This document shows positions 22,450 through 32,378 of a stretch of DNA of 64,000 bases, one piece after another. The DNA is from Staphylococcus lugdunensis (GTDB taxonomy: Bacteria > Bacillota > Bacilli > Staphylococcales > Staphylococcaceae), in the NCBI RefSeq assembly GCF_002901705.1, contig NZ_PPPV01000012.1, positions 279,451 to 343,450 of the forward strand. Direction: 5' to 3'. Position 1 is the first letter of the stretch. Every line of letters begins with the position of its first letter. A program made the position numbers and the translations under genes. The notes under the pieces are model-generated. The model was not told where the DNA came from, made no database searches, and saw only the letters and a list, made by a program, of their open reading frames with translations.

Positions 22450-23340
22450 ATGCTATTAGGATCTCATGTGTCAATGAGTGGTAAAAAAATGTTACAAGGT
22501 GCTGCTGAGGATGCGCATAGTTACGGAGAATCAACATTCATGATTTATACCGGTGCGCCACAAAATACACGTAGAAAAAAGATAGAAGATTTAAATATCG
22601 CAAAAGGTCATGAAGCAATGAAATCCTATGGCCTATCAAATATTGTAGTACATGCGCCTTACATTATTAATATCGCTAATACTACAAAACCAGAAGTTTT
22701 CGAATTAGGCGTCAATTTTTTACAAAATGAAATTGAACGTACTCAAGCGATAGGAGCTAAAGATATCGTCTTACACCCTGGTTCACATGTTGGTGCTGGT
22801 GCAGATGCCGGTATTAAACGTATTATTGAAGGTTTGAATGAAGTACTAACGAATGATAATGACGTTCGTATCGCACTTGAAACAATGGCAGGAAAAGGCT
22901 CTGAAGTTGGACGCTCTTTTGAAGAGATTGCACGCATTATTGATGGTGTAAACAACAATGAACGTTTATCTATTTGTTTTGATACATGTCATACTCATGA
23001 TGCTGGATATAATGTTAAAGAAGATTTTGACGGTGTTTTAAATGAATTTGACAAAATAATTGGTGTTGATCGCATCAAGGTTGTTCACGTCAATGATAGT
23101 AAAAATGAACGTGGTGCACATAAGGATCGTCATGAAAATATTGGATTTGGATACATTGGCTTTGATGCATTAAATTATATTGTCCATCATGATGCTTTTA
23201 AAGATATACCTAAAATTCTTGAAACACCTTTTGTAGGTGAAGATAAGAAAAATAAAAAAGCACCTTACAAGCTTGAAATTGAGATGCTAAAAGCACAACA
23301 ATTTGATCCAAAACTCAAAGATAAATTGCTAACGCAATAA
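22450..23340 (+). CDS. nfo: Endonuclease IV (AP endonuclease)
   Basis: Zinc-dependent apurinic/apyrimidinic endonuclease of base excision repair. The TIM-barrel signatures are present: [11 protein letters not shown] at the N-terminus, [24 protein letters not shown], and [20 protein letters not shown] with metal ligands. 296 aa. The frame begins with GTG at 22441, but ATG 22450 follows AGGTGAT and matches the conserved N-terminus. It lies 9 bases after cshB and ends at a terminator. Confidence 0.96.
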   Translation: MLLGSHVSMSGKKMLQGAAEDAHSYGESTFMIYTGAPQNTRRKKIEDLNIAKGHEAMKSYGLSNIVVHAPYIINIANTTKPEVFELGVNFLQNEIERTQAIGAKDIVLHPGSHVGAGADAGIKRIIEGLNEVLTNDNDVRIALETMAGKGSEVGRSFEEIARIIDGVNNNERLSICFDTCHTHDAGYNVKEDFDGVLNEFDKIIGVDRIKVVHVNDSKNERGAHKDRHENIGFGYIGFDALNYIVHHDAFKDIPKILETPFVGEDKKNKKAPYKLEIEMLKAQQFDPKLKDKLLTQ

Positions 23341-23346
23341 CTATTT

Positions 23347-23380
23347 AAAAACTGAGATTTTGATAAAGTCTCAGTTTTTG
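23347..23380 (+). terminator. Terminator of cshB-nfo
   Basis: AAAAACTGAGA / TCTCAGTTTTT stem, 11-nt loop, ending in the T run. Confidence 0.9.
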
Positions 23381-23397
23381 CAATTCTATCGTAAAGG

Positions 23398-23434
23398 TTA
23401 CTATTTACAAATTTTATAAATATATGTATAGTAA
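23398..23434 (+). promoter_or_regulatory. Promoter of the zinc uptake operon with flanking palindrome
   Basis: TTTACA (23404-23409), 17-bp spacer, TATAGT (23427-23432). A perfect 7-bp inverted repeat, TTACTAT (23398-23404) and ATAGTAA (23428-23434), covers the outer edges of both boxes. It does not match the Zur box as I remember it, so an operator role is only a possibility. Confidence 0.6.
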
Positions 23435-23450
23435 ATTGCGGGGTGAAAAG

Positions 23451-24227
23451 ATGTCAACACCAGTATTTGAATTGAGAAATATTAATTATTATTTTGATCA
23501 TAAGCAAGTTCTTGAAAATATTAATATTAAAATAAATAAAGGTGACTTTTTAGCAATTGTCGGTCCAAATGGTGCCGGGAAGTCAACGTTGTTAAAGATT
23601 ATCCTCGGATTATTGCCGTTGCAAACTGGCGACATTTATGTAGATGGGCAACAATATAAAAAGAAAAAGTCATCATTAAAAATAAGCTATGTATCACAAA
23701 AAGCAATTGCTTTTAATGCAGGATTTCCTGCAAGTGTAAGAGAAGTCGTTATGAGTGGCTTAACGAAAACAAAGCGACTTTTTCAACACTTTAATAAAAA
23801 CGATTATCAACAAGTAGAACATGTCTTAAACAAATTGAATATTAGTCATTTAATGCATAAAAATATTGCCAAACTTTCTGGCGGTCAACAACAACGCGTC
23901 CTTATTGCACGTGCACTAATATCTAACCCTAGTGTACTTGTATTGGATGAGCCCACTAATGGCATTGATGCTAAACATGTTAGTGAATTTTATGAAACAT
24001 TAGAAACATTAAAGAGAGAAGGCATCACTATCATTTTAGTTACACATGATATAGGTGTTGTAGCAGATACTGCAACAACAGTGGCTTGTTTAAATAAACA
24101 TCTTCATTTTCATGGTACAACAGAAGCGTTTAAATCTTTGGATGAAGTCGAAATTTCTAAAATTTATGGTCACCCAATACAATTTGTTGACCATCAACAT
24201 AACCGACAATGTTGTCAAAAATCATAA
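23451..24227 (+). CDS. znuC: Zinc ABC transporter ATP-binding protein
   Basis: ATPase subunit of a high-affinity zinc importer (named mreA or zurA in S. aureus). Walker A GPNGAGKST, signature LSGGQQQR, Walker B VLVLDEPT and the switch His in VTHDI are all present. 258 aa. The frame begins at 23424, but ATG 23451 after GGGGTGAAA is the natural start. First gene of a three-gene operon with the permease and Zur, so the importer is presumably controlled by its own co-encoded repressor. The substrate-binding lipoprotein is not in the window. Confidence 0.92.
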   Translation: MSTPVFELRNINYYFDHKQVLENINIKINKGDFLAIVGPNGAGKSTLLKIILGLLPLQTGDIYVDGQQYKKKKSSLKISYVSQKAIAFNAGFPASVREVVMSGLTKTKRLFQHFNKNDYQQVEHVLNKLNISHLMHKNIAKLSGGQQQRVLIARALISNPSVLVLDEPTNGIDAKHVSEFYETLETLKREGITIILVTHDIGVVADTATTVACLNKHLHFHGTTEAFKSLDEVEISKIYGHPIQFVDHQHNRQCCQKS

Positions 24228-24305
24228 TACTAATATCACTAGGAGTCAGATTATGTTATTAAATGTATATCATTATCACACAAGTTTGATTAGAGGTGTT
24301 TACTT

Positions 24306-25145
24306 TTGATCGATGCATTATTAAACTTTGATTTTATGAGATACTCATTGATTAGCGGACTTTTAATAGGTTTTATTGCACCATTGATTGGCGCATTTAT
24401 TGTGGTTCGTAGATTATCCCTTATTGCTGATGCTTTAAGTCATGTCACTTTAGGTGGAATATCTTTTGGCATGTTTATACTAACCGTTTTTCCTGCACTC
24501 ATTATCATAAATCCAATGTGGTTTGGCATACTTTTTGCAATCATAGGTGCCTTACTTATTGAAAAATTACGTACTTCTTATACAAATTATCAAGAAATAG
24601 CTATCCCAATAATTATGAGTGCAGGTATCGCTTTAAGTGCCATATTTATATCTTTGGCAGATGGTTTTAATCAAGAAATAGTTGGATTACTCTTTGGATC
24701 GATTAGCGCAGTAAGTTTAAGTGATTTAGTGACAATTATTATTATTACTATAATTGTATTCAGCTTTGTCATGCTATTTTACAAAGAAATGTTTATCCTA
24801 TCATTTGATGAAGAATATGCTACCGTTATCGGCATTCCAAAATGGATACAATTCTTATTTATTATTATTGTGGCTATGGTAATCTCAGCATCCATGCGCG
24901 TAGTTGGTATTTTATTAGTAAGTGCATTAATCACTTTGCCTATTGCAATTTCTATGAGAATTACAAATGGCTTTAAACAACTTATCATCAGTAGTATTAT
25001 ACTAGGGGAATTGTCAGTTGTATTAGGTTTAGTATTAGCATTTTATATGAACATTTCTCCTGGTGGTGTTATCGTTGCTTTATTAGTGATAATGCTAGGA
25101 TTAACTATGCTACTACAAAAAGTAAATTTTAAAAAGGGTGTTTAA
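24306..25145 (+). CDS. znuB: Zinc ABC transporter permease
   Basis: Integral membrane permease of the ABC-3 (manganese/zinc/iron chelate) family, 279 aa with about eight or nine hydrophobic helices (mreB or zurM in S. aureus). It carries the family ATPase-contact loop ([19 protein letters not shown]). The start is TTG at 24306 after AGAGGTG. A 78-base gap separates it from the ATPase gene with no visible terminator, so they should share a transcript. zur begins 2 bases after it. Confidence 0.92.
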   Translation: MIDALLNFDFMRYSLISGLLIGFIAPLIGAFIVVRRLSLIADALSHVTLGGISFGMFILTVFPALIIINPMWFGILFAIIGALLIEKLRTSYTNYQEIAIPIIMSAGIALSAIFISLADGFNQEIVGLLFGSISAVSLSDLVTIIIITIIVFSFVMLFYKEMFILSFDEEYATVIGIPKWIQFLFIIIVAMVISASMRVVGILLVSALITLPIAISMRITNGFKQLIISSIILGELSVVLGLVLAFYMNISPGGVIVALLVIMLGLTMLLQKVNFKKGV

Positions 25146-25147
25146 TT

Positions 25148-25567
25148 ATGAATACAAATGATGCTATTAAAATCCTTAAAGATAATGGTTTAAAATATAC
25201 AGATAAGAGAAAACACATGCTTGATATTTTTGTTGAAAAAGATAAATATATTAACGCAAAGCATATCCAACAACAATTAGATCAACATTATCCTGGAATT
25301 TCTTTTGATACTGTCTATAGAAACTTACATTTATTTAAAGATTTAGGAATCATTGAAAGTACAGAACTAGACGGAGAAATGAAATTTAGAATTGCATGTA
25401 CAAATCACCACCATCACCATTTTATTTGTGAACAATGTGGTGATACTAAAATCATTGAATATTGCCCAATTGATGAAGTTAAACAATTTTTACCAAACGT
25501 TGATATCCACACGCATAAACTTGAAATATATGGTACATGTGAGTCTTGTCAACATAAATCACATTAA
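25148..25567 (+). CDS. zur: Zinc-responsive repressor Zur (Fur family)
   Basis: Fur-family winged-helix repressor that binds DNA when loaded with zinc. 139 aa, with the DNA-binding helix in [16 protein letters not shown], a histidine-rich regulatory site ([13 protein letters not shown]) and a structural zinc pair ending CESCQ. Encoded as the third gene of the znuC-znuB-zur operon, which argues for zinc rather than iron (Fur) or peroxide (PerR). It probably regulates this operon. Confidence 0.95.
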   Translation: MNTNDAIKILKDNGLKYTDKRKHMLDIFVEKDKYINAKHIQQQLDQHYPGISFDTVYRNLHLFKDLGIIESTELDGEMKFRIACTNHHHHHFICEQCGDTKIIEYCPIDEVKQFLPNVDIHTHKLEIYGTCESCQHKSH

Positions 25568-25659
25568 CTTTTCATCAATCATATTTATACCAATAAATGT
25601 TTAAATATAGGTCAATAGTCTGAATTTCCTTCCATTTAAGTATTTATATTAGTTTTATG

Positions 25660-25687
25660 TTTAAAATAATTTCAAATGCGCTATAGT
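25660..25687 (+). promoter_or_regulatory. Possible sodA promoter
   Basis: TTTAAA (25660-25665), 16-bp spacer, TATAGT (25682-25687). The surrounding sequence is rich in ATAGTA repeats, so the exact -10 is uncertain. Confidence 0.35.
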
Positions 25688-25792
25688 AATATAGTAAGAA
25701 TAATAATATAGTATATGGATAAGCAAATACTTTGTTGTATCCCAGATTACTTGTTATTATGAGTTAGAACATATTTAGGAGGATGATTAATA

Positions 25793-26395
25793 ATGGCTTT
25801 TGAATTACCAAAATTACCATATGAAGCAGATGCATTAGAACCACATATTGATAAAGAAACAATGGAAATCCATCATGATAAACATCATAATACGTATGTG
25901 ACTAAATTAAATTCTGCAGTTGAAGGTACAGACTTAGAGTCTAAATCTATTGAGGAAATTATTGCCAATTTAGATAGCGTTCCTGAAAACATTCAAACAG
26001 CTGTACGTAATAATGGTGGTGGACACTTAAACCATTCACTATTCTGGGAATTTTTAACTCCTAATTCTGAAGAAAAAGGTACTGTAGTTGATAAAATTAA
26101 AGAACAATGGGGTTCTTTAGATGAATTCAAGAAAGAATTCGCTGACAAAGCTGCAGGTCGTTTTGGTTCAGGTTGGGCATGGTTAGTTGTAAATAACGGT
26201 AAATTAGAAATTGTTACAACGCCTAACCAAGACAACCCATTAACTGAAGGAAAAACACCTATCTTATGTATAGATGTATGGGAACACGCATACTACTTAA
26301 AATATCAAAATAAACGTCCTGATTATATTAGTGCATTTTGGAATGTGATAAATTGGGAAAAAGTTGACGAATTATATAATGAAGCTCAAAAATAA
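25793..26395 (+). CDS. sodA: Superoxide dismutase SodA (Mn/Fe family)
   Basis: Cytosolic enzyme that converts superoxide to oxygen and hydrogen peroxide. 200 aa, with metal ligands His27, the His of [10 protein letters not shown], Asp161 and His165 (DVWEHAYY) all present. The two residues just before Asp161 are Cys159-Ile160. In S. aureus SodA, as I recall, these are Gly-Leu (manganese-specific), and in cambialistic SodM Leu-Phe, and they control metal preference. The metal choice of this enzyme is therefore open. Own promoter and terminator; located beside the zinc operon. Confidence 0.96.
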   Translation: MAFELPKLPYEADALEPHIDKETMEIHHDKHHNTYVTKLNSAVEGTDLESKSIEEIIANLDSVPENIQTAVRNNGGGHLNHSLFWEFLTPNSEEKGTVVDKIKEQWGSLDEFKKEFADKAAGRFGSGWAWLVVNNGKLEIVTTPNQDNPLTEGKTPILCIDVWEHAYYLKYQNKRPDYISAFWNVINWEKVDELYNEAQK

Positions 26396-26408
26396 TTAGT
26401 CACATATC

Positions 26409-26439
26409 ACGGTCTCGCTATCGAGACCGTTATTTTTTT
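26409..26439 (+). terminator. Terminator of sodA
   Basis: Perfect 9-bp stem ACGGTCTCG / CGAGACCGT, tetraloop, T run. Confidence 0.92.
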
Positions 26440-26513
26440 ACCAAAATAATAGAAATATCTCGCGATTTCATATATCATTTGATAGTAGAGAAGTTGAATA
26501 GAGGTAGGTTATT

Positions 26514-28595
26514 TTGCTTAAAAGGTTAAAGGAAAAATCAAACGATGAAAAAATAAGAAATACAATGAATCACCGCATTAATTTTATATTCGGACTCATT
26601 GTCTTTATTTTTGTAATAATTGTACTCAGATTAGGATACTTGCAAATCGCACAAGGCTCACATTACAAACAAGAAATCAAAGATAACGAAAATATCACTG
26701 TAAATGAATCTGTACCACGGGGACGTATATTAGATCGAAACGGCAAAGTGCTTGTAGATAATGCTTCAAAAATGGCTATTACATATACGAGATCTAAGAA
26801 AACATCCCAACAAGAAATGTTAGACACGGCTAAAAAGTTAGCCAAATTAATTCATATGGATACAGATAAAATAACAACTAGAGACAAACAAGACTTTTGG
26901 ATACAACTTCATCCGAAACAAGCCCAGCAAATGATGACAAAAGAACAAAACTTAATTGATGATGGTAGTATTACTCAAGATCAATACGATGAAGCACTTC
27001 ATAATAAAATAAGTAAAAAGCAATTAAATTCATTCTCTAAAGATGATTTGCAAGTACTAGCAATCTATAGAGAAATGTCAGCTGGTTCAACTTTAGACCC
27101 ACAAATGATTAAAAATAAAGATGTTTCAGAAAAAGAATATGCAGCCGTATCTCAACAGTTAAATAAATTACCTGGCATTAATACAACTATGGATTGGGAT
27201 CGTAAATATCCTTATGGTGATAGCCTAAGAGGTATTTTTGGTAATGTTTCTACACCTGCTGAAGGTGTACCTAAAGAATTAACGGAACAATATCTTGCTA
27301 AAGGCTATTCTAGAAATGATCGTGTGGGCAAGTCATATTTGGAATATCAATATGAAGATGTGTTACGTGGTAAGAAAAAAGAAATGAAATATACGACCGA
27401 TAAATCAGGACGTGTTATTAATTCTGAAGTAATCAATCCAGGTGCACGTGGTCATGATTTACAACTAACTATAGACATCGATTTACAGAAAAAAGCTGAG
27501 GAGTTATTAGAAAAGCAAATTAATAAATTAAGAAGTCAGGGTGCAAAAGATATGGATAACGCTATGATTGTTGTTCAAAACCCTAAAAACGGTGATATCT
27601 TAGCAATGGCTGGTAAACAAATTGATAAAAATGGTAAGCTAACTGACTATGACATTGGTAACTTCACAGCACAGTTCGCAGTTGGGTCATCAGTGAAGGG
27701 TGGCACACTACTTGCTGGATATCAAAATAACTCCATAAAAGTTGGTGAAGAAATGGTAGACGAACCACTACATTTCAGAGGCGGACTCACTAAACGCTCT
27801 TATTTTAATAAAAATAATCGTATTACAATCAATGACAAAGAAGCCTTAATGCATTCATCGAACGTATATATGTTTAAAACTGCATTAAAATTAGCTGGAG
27901 ATCCATATTCATCTGGCATGACATTACCAACCGATATCTCAGCAGCGGGGCAAAAACTTCGTAAAGGCCTTAATCAAGTAGGCTTAGGAGTAAAAACTGG
28001 CATTGATTTACCAAACGAAACTGCAGGTCAAACGGCACCATTGACAAATAATCCTGGTAATTATTTAGACTTAGCGATAGGACAATACGATACCTATACG
28101 CCAATACAATTGTCGCAATATGTGTCTACAATTGCTAATAACGGATATCGCATACAACCTCATATCGGTCTTGCAATACATGATTCTACAAATACCGATG
28201 AGTTAGGACCACTTAAGAAAAAAATTAAGGGTAACGTATTAAATAGAGTCAATAATACACAAGATCAACTTGATGAAGTTAAAGCAGGCTTTAAAATGGC
28301 CTTTAATAAACAAGACGGTACTGGATATGCAAGTTTCCATAAAACCACTGTGCCTTCTGCAGGAAAAACAGGTACAGCTGAAGTCTTCCAAAATGGCGAA
28401 TCACGTGTTAATTCAACATATATTGGATATGCACCGATAGATAATCCACAATTAGCATTTTCTATCGTTTATACAAATCAACCGGTGCCACCACCATGGT
28501 TAAACGGTGGCGATTTAGGAAGAGATATTATTAATTACTATTTTAAAGATCATGCCGATAAAAAGGATAACGATGGTAATAATGAAACAGATTAA
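26514..28595 (+). CDS. pbp3: Penicillin-binding protein (class B transpeptidase, PBP3-type)
   Basis: Peptidoglycan transpeptidase anchored by one N-terminal membrane helix (about residues 24-46). The PBP dimer domain follows (NESVPRGRILDRNGK), then the transpeptidase domain with the active-site motif SSVKGG, HSSNVYMF (SxN) and GKTGTAEVF (KTG). 693 aa, the expected length for staphylococcal PBP3. The start is TTG at 26514 after GAGGTAGG. The gene stands alone between sodA and rpmG, as in S. aureus. No sign of a mobile resistance origin. Confidence 0.93.
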   Translation: MLKRLKEKSNDEKIRNTMNHRINFIFGLIVFIFVIIVLRLGYLQIAQGSHYKQEIKDNENITVNESVPRGRILDRNGKVLVDNASKMAITYTRSKKTSQQEMLDTAKKLAKLIHMDTDKITTRDKQDFWIQLHPKQAQQMMTKEQNLIDDGSITQDQYDEALHNKISKKQLNSFSKDDLQVLAIYREMSAGSTLDPQMIKNKDVSEKEYAAVSQQLNKLPGINTTMDWDRKYPYGDSLRGIFGNVSTPAEGVPKELTEQYLAKGYSRNDRVGKSYLEYQYEDVLRGKKKEMKYTTDKSGRVINSEVINPGARGHDLQLTIDIDLQKKAEELLEKQINKLRSQGAKDMDNAMIVVQNPKNGDILAMAGKQIDKNGKLTDYDIGNFTAQFAVGSSVKGGTLLAGYQNNSIKVGEEMVDEPLHFRGGLTKRSYFNKNNRITINDKEALMHSSNVYMFKTALKLAGDPYSSGMTLPTDISAAGQKLRKGLNQVGLGVKTGIDLPNETAGQTAPLTNNPGNYLDLAIGQYDTYTPIQLSQYVSTIANNGYRIQPHIGLAIHDSTNTDELGPLKKKIKGNVLNRVNNTQDQLDEVKAGFKMAFNKQDGTGYASFHKTTVPSAGKTGTAEVFQNGESRVNSTYIGYAPIDNPQLAFSIVYTNQPVPPPWLNGGDLGRDIINYYFKDHADKKDNDGNNETD

Positions 28596-28798
28596 CATCA
28601 AAATGTATATAGGTTTAAGCTAACAATAATAGCCGTCTAATACATCAACAATCCACTTAAGACTTAATATTCATTGCAGAAGTATAGGTGTTCATTTAGC
28701 AGCTATTAACACAGCTAATTAAAAATAGTACTTTTCAATTAAGTATGATAGTGGTATGATTAATAAGTCGTATTTAGATAAGGTAAGGAGGTATAATC

Positions 28799-28948
28799 AT
28801 GCGCGTAAACGTTACATTAGCTTGTACAGAATGTGGTGACAGAAACTACATCTCAACTAAAAACAAAAGAAATAATCCTGAACGTGTTGAAATGAAAAAA
28901 TATTGTTCACGTGATAATAAACATACTTTACACCGTGAAACTAAATAA
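28799..28948 (+). CDS. rpmG: 50S ribosomal protein L33
   Basis: 49-aa ribosomal protein starting [17 protein letters not shown]. It keeps the first zinc-ribbon pair (Cys9, Cys12) but the second CxxC is only half present (Cys36 with Asp39 in the last position), so zinc binding is doubtful. Firmicutes usually have several L33 copies, with and without full zinc ribbons. Start ATG follows AAGGAGG. Single gene with its own terminator. It is too short for many ORF callers. Confidence 0.95.
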   Translation: MRVNVTLACTECGDRNYISTKNKRNNPERVEMKKYCSRDNKHTLHRETK

Positions 28949-28990
28949 TTTGGTAATGGTTTGACAAGCTAGGACATTATTCCTAGATAA

Positions 28991-29036
28991 ATTAGCCAGT
29001 AAGTGAGTTTTGTAAATTCATTTACTGGCTTTTTTA
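28991..29036 (+). terminator. Terminator of rpmG, member of a repeat pair
   Basis: Arms AGCCAGTAAGTGAGTTT and AAATTCATTTACTGGCT pair over 17 bases with two G-T pairs, followed by TTTTTATTG. An almost identical sequence occurs in reverse orientation at 41826-41876. Confidence 0.88.
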
Positions 29037-29146
29037 TTGGCTTTGAATAGAAATCATACAGATAAAAAGATTTAGGTGTTGCAATTTTAATCCGTTTTAT
29101 TTATGTTCAAACCGTTTTAATTATTACAAATTATCGTTTTGTATAA

Positions 29147-29175
29147 ATGACAATATATTTTATAAACGTTATAAT
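29147..29175 (+). promoter_or_regulatory. Sigma-A promoter of the folate ligase-rhomboid-glk operon
   Basis: ATGACA (29147-29152), exact 17-bp spacer, TATAAT (29170-29175), 22 bases before the first start codon. Confidence 0.75.
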
Positions 29176-29197
29176 AAGTGGATAAGAGGGTGATAGA

Positions 29198-29734
29198 TTG
29201 ACTAAAAAACAAATTCGTCAAAATATGATTTCAAAGATGAAATCTTTTGATGCTTCTTCTAAAAAAACTGCAGACCTATGGCTAAAGGGTCAATTATTCC
29301 AGCAAGAAGTATTTCAAAAAGCTCAAAAAATTTCTATCGTGCTTTCTATGCCCCATGAAGTGAATACATATGACATTATAGAAACGGCAATTAAAATGGG
29401 AAAACAAATATATGTTCCTCACACTGATTATAATGAAAATCATATGACATTTAAGCAATTATTATCATTAAATGATATAAGTAAAGATGCAAAAGGAATT
29501 AATTATTCTACTTCAAACACGGCTACAACCAATGAGTTAGATTTAATTATTGTCCCTGGTGTAGCCTTTAATAAAGACGGATATAGAATAGGCTACGGGG
29601 GCGGATATTATGACCGCTTTTTAAGTGAACATCCTTCTCATACGATTAGTTTAGTTTATGATTTCCAAATCGTGAACTTTGCAACTGATTATTATGATCA
29701 GGCTGTGGATCAATTAATTATTTATACAACATAG
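29198..29734 (+). CDS. 5-formyltetrahydrofolate cyclo-ligase
   Basis: ATP-dependent enzyme (MTHFS) that converts 5-formyltetrahydrofolate to 5,10-methenyltetrahydrofolate. The family motif GYRIGYGGGYYDRFL is intact, as is the phosphate-binding end VPGVAFNKDG. 178 aa. TTG start after AGAGGGTGAT. First gene of an operon that runs to the metallo-hydrolase at 33328. This set (yqgN-yqgP-yqgQ-glcK in Bacillus) is conserved across Firmicutes. Confidence 0.93.
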   Translation: MTKKQIRQNMISKMKSFDASSKKTADLWLKGQLFQQEVFQKAQKISIVLSMPHEVNTYDIIETAIKMGKQIYVPHTDYNENHMTFKQLLSLNDISKDAKGINYSTSNTATTNELDLIIVPGVAFNKDGYRIGYGGGYYDRFLSEHPSHTISLVYDFQIVNFATDYYDQAVDQLIIYTT

Positions 29735-29750
29735 CGCTATGGAGGACGCC

Positions 29751-31208
29751 ATGAAATTAGAAAAACTTTATTGGAAATCAAGTTATTACTGGATTAGATA
29801 TTTAAACTATGACTATATATATCAAAATAGCGAACAGCATGAACTATGGTTATGCAATAGAAAAAAACAGTCTCTCATTATTATTAAAGATACCGTTAAC
29901 TCATCACAAGAAATTAGATTTGACAAATCAAAGATTAAAGAAAACATCAATGATATTGCGCTAAAATTTAACTTCCAACCAAAAACCTGTGATTTTTACT
30001 ACTTTTCGGACAAACCTGTCCCCATTGAAGATTTACAAGAATTACAGCCGTTAAAAATAAGTGTTAAAATAATAGCGTCTGAAGCTGATGCGCAACAATG
30101 TATACCGAATAAATTTTTACGTCGTCTTTTTAATAAAAAAGATAGTAAAACAACAGCTTATTACAAAAAAAGAGTGCTAAATCAAAATCCTCTAGACAAA
30201 TATATGGCAAAATTTTCTCCTGCTACCTATAGTTTAATTACTATAAATATTGTAATTTGGCTTAGCATGATATTACTATTAAATCGCTTTTCAAATATAA
30301 AGCTCTTAGACATGGGTGGTTTAGTCCACTTTAACGTTGTTCATGGAGAATGGTATAGACTTATTACTTCGATGTTCTTACACTTTAATTTTGAACATAT
30401 ATTGATGAATATGCTATCGCTTTTTATATTTGGTAAAATTGTTGAAGCGATTATAGGCCCAATGAAAATGTTGATTTTATATATTATTTCTGGACTTTTC
30501 GGAAATTTTTTATCTTTGTCTTTTAATACTGATACTGTTTCAGCTGGTGCTAGTGGGGCAATTTTTGGGCTTATAGGTGCCATAATAGCAATGATGATAA
30601 TAAGTAAAGTTTATTCTCGTAAGATGATTGGCCAATTATTGATTGCATTAGTTATACTAATTGGGTTTTCGCTGTTATTATCAAACGTTAATATCATGGC
30701 ACACCTTGGTGGTTTTATATCTGGCTTATTACTAATCTATATAGGCTATTATTATAAAGCGAATCGGAATATTTTTTGGTTGCTCTTAATCGTATTTTTA
30801 ATACTTTTCATTTTATTGCAGGTTAGAATATTCACGATTAAAGAAGATAATATTTACAATATTCTTATAGAAGATGAAATGAATCATTATAACTATAACG
30901 AAGCCGAAAAAATAGTTTCACAGACGTTGGATAATCATTATGATGATGCTAAAACATACTATTTAAAGGGGTTAATTACAGCAGCTACCAAATCTAAAGC
31001 TGAGAGCATTGCTGAGTGGGAAAGGGGATTGCGCAATTATCCTAATTCAGGATTATTAAATTATGAATTAGCTATCGCAAATCGATCACTTAGTGACAAT
31101 AAAAAAGCTGAAAAATATATTAATCATGCTTTAAAGGTAGAACCCAACAATGCGGATTATTTAAATTTAAAAAAAGAGTTGAAAATAGTCAATGAAGACA
31201 AAAATTAA
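29751..31208 (+). CDS. Rhomboid intramembrane serine protease with TPR tail
   Basis: Membrane protease of the GluP/YqgP type, 485 aa. A soluble N-terminal domain (about 1-160) precedes the six-helix rhomboid core with HFNFEHILMNM, the catalytic serine in GASGAIFG and the catalytic histidine in MAHLGGFISG, plus a seventh helix. The C-terminal 100 residues form TPR-like helices (AEKIVSQTLDNHYDDAKTYY). ATG at 29751 follows GGAGG; an upstream ATG at 29739 overlaps that site. In Bacillus YqgP cleaves the magnesium transporter MgtE; the substrate here is unknown. Its end overlaps yqgQ by 17 bases. Confidence 0.93.
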   Translation: MKLEKLYWKSSYYWIRYLNYDYIYQNSEQHELWLCNRKKQSLIIIKDTVNSSQEIRFDKSKIKENINDIALKFNFQPKTCDFYYFSDKPVPIEDLQELQPLKISVKIIASEADAQQCIPNKFLRRLFNKKDSKTTAYYKKRVLNQNPLDKYMAKFSPATYSLITINIVIWLSMILLLNRFSNIKLLDMGGLVHFNVVHGEWYRLITSMFLHFNFEHILMNMLSLFIFGKIVEAIIGPMKMLILYIISGLFGNFLSLSFNTDTVSAGASGAIFGLIGAIIAMMIISKVYSRKMIGQLLIALVILIGFSLLLSNVNIMAHLGGFISGLLLIYIGYYYKANRNIFWLLLIVFLILFILLQVRIFTIKEDNIYNILIEDEMNHYNYNEAEKIVSQTLDNHYDDAKTYYLKGLITAATKSKAESIAEWERGLRNYPNSGLLNYELAIANRSLSDNKKAEKYINHALKVEPNNADYLNLKKELKIVNEDKN

Positions 31209-31395
31209 TAATTTTTATGATGTTCAACAATTACTTAAAGAATTTGGCTATATTATTTATTTTAAAAATCCAAAAGATACGTGTGAAATGATGGCACAAG
31301 AGATTAGAAGCTTATTTGATTATCAGCTTATTTCAAAAGATACTTATTTAAAAAGTTTATTGATTATTAACCAAAGAAGGAATGAACACAAATGA
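31192..31395 (+). CDS. YqgQ family protein (DUF910)
   Basis: 67-aa protein of unknown function. YqgQ proteins are small helical bundles, possibly nucleic-acid binding, invariably encoded between a rhomboid gene and glucokinase in Bacillales. Its start is inside the end of the rhomboid gene and its stop overlaps the ATG of glk (ATGA), a strong sign of coupled translation. Confidence 0.88.
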   Translation: MKTKINNFYDVQQLLKEFGYIIYFKNPKDTCEMMAQEIRSLFDYQLISKDTYLKSLLIINQRRNEHK

Positions 31396-32378
31396 AGAAC
31401 ATAATTTTAGCAGCAGATATTGGTGGCACAACTTGTAAACTAGGCATCTTTGATGAACAATTGAATCAATTAAAAAAATGGTCGATTCATACAGATACTT
31501 CTGATCCATCAGGTGTGACATTATTAACACAAATTAAACAATCATTTGAAAAACAACTACCACAACAAAATTACACAATGGACAATGTAATAGGCCTTGG
31601 GATAGGAGTTCCTGGTCCTGTTGATTTTGAAAGTGGTGTTGTATATGGTGCTGTTAATCTACATTGGCCAAACCATGTAAATGTAAGAGAAATTTTTTCC
31701 AAAATGCTTGATTGTCCAATTTATGTAGATAATGATGCTAATGTTGCAGCACTTGGCGAAAAACATAAAGGTGCCGGCAAAGGTGCCGATGATGTTGTAG
31801 CTATTACACTTGGTACTGGACTTGGCGGAGGCGTAATCTCTAACGGAAAATTAGTTCATGGACACAATGGTTCAGGTGCGGAATTAGGACACATTCGAAC
31901 AGATTTTGATCAAAGATTTGATTGTAATTGTGGACATGCTGGTTGTATTGAAACTGTTGCTTCAGCTACTGGTGTGGTTAATTTAGTTAACTTTTATTAT
32001 CCAAAATTAACTTTTAAATCATCAATTTTACCTTTAATTAAAGAAAATAAAGTTACTGCAAAAGCAGTTTTTGATGCAGCAAAAGCTGGTGATCAATTCT
32101 GTATTTTTATCACTGAAAAGGTTGCTAATCATATTGGCTATTTATGTAGTATCATTAGTGTAACTAGTAACCCTAAATATATTGTGCTAGGTGGTGGTAT
32201 GTCTACAGCAGGTGCAATATTAATAGAAAACATCAAAACTGATTTTCATCATTATGCGTTCAAACCGGCTCAGAACAATACAGAGATTGTTCAAGCTAAA
32301 CTAGGTAATGATGCTGGTATTACAGGCGCTGCCGGTTTAATTAAAACTTATATTATTGAAAAGGATGGTGTTAAATAA
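31392..32378 (+). CDS. glk: Glucokinase (ROK family)
   Basis: Phosphorylates glucose with ATP to glucose 6-phosphate. The phosphate loop [14 protein letters not shown] starts the protein, and the ROK zinc motif [10 protein letters not shown] sits near residue 180; catalytic Asp lies in [13 protein letters not shown]. 328 aa, normal for GlcK. Overlaps yqgQ by 4 bases and the next gene by one base, so it is mid-operon. Ribosome-binding site AAGAAGG. Confidence 0.94.
   Translation: MKNIILAADIGGTTCKLGIFDEQLNQLKKWSIHTDTSDPSGVTLLTQIKQSFEKQLPQQNYTMDNVIGLGIGVPGPVDFESGVVYGAVNLHWPNHVNVREIFSKMLDCPIYVDNDANVAALGEKHKGAGKGADDVVAITLGTGLGGGVISNGKLVHGHNGSGAELGHIRTDFDQRFDCNCGHAGCIETVASATGVVNLVNFYYPKLTFKSSILPLIKENKVTAKAVFDAAKAGDQFCIFITEKVANHIGYLCSIISVTSNPKYIVLGGGMSTAGAILIENIKTDFHHYAFKPAQNNTEIVQAKLGNDAGITGAAGLIKTYIIEKDGVK

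Noticed and set aside
24112-24309. 65-aa plus-strand ORF across the znuC-znuB gap
   Set aside because: Mostly overlaps znuC in another frame and shows no domain; the gap itself holds only the znuB ribosome-binding site.
25400-25430. Histidine run in Zur as possible cloning tag or contamination
   Set aside because: HHHHH lies inside a normal Fur-family metal site, encoded by mixed CAC/CAT codons, and continues into the expected FICEQCG motif.
26514-28595. mecA-like acquired penicillin-binding protein
   Set aside because: Gene sits in the standard chromosomal pbp3 place beside sodA and rpmG, with matching composition and no mobile element signs.
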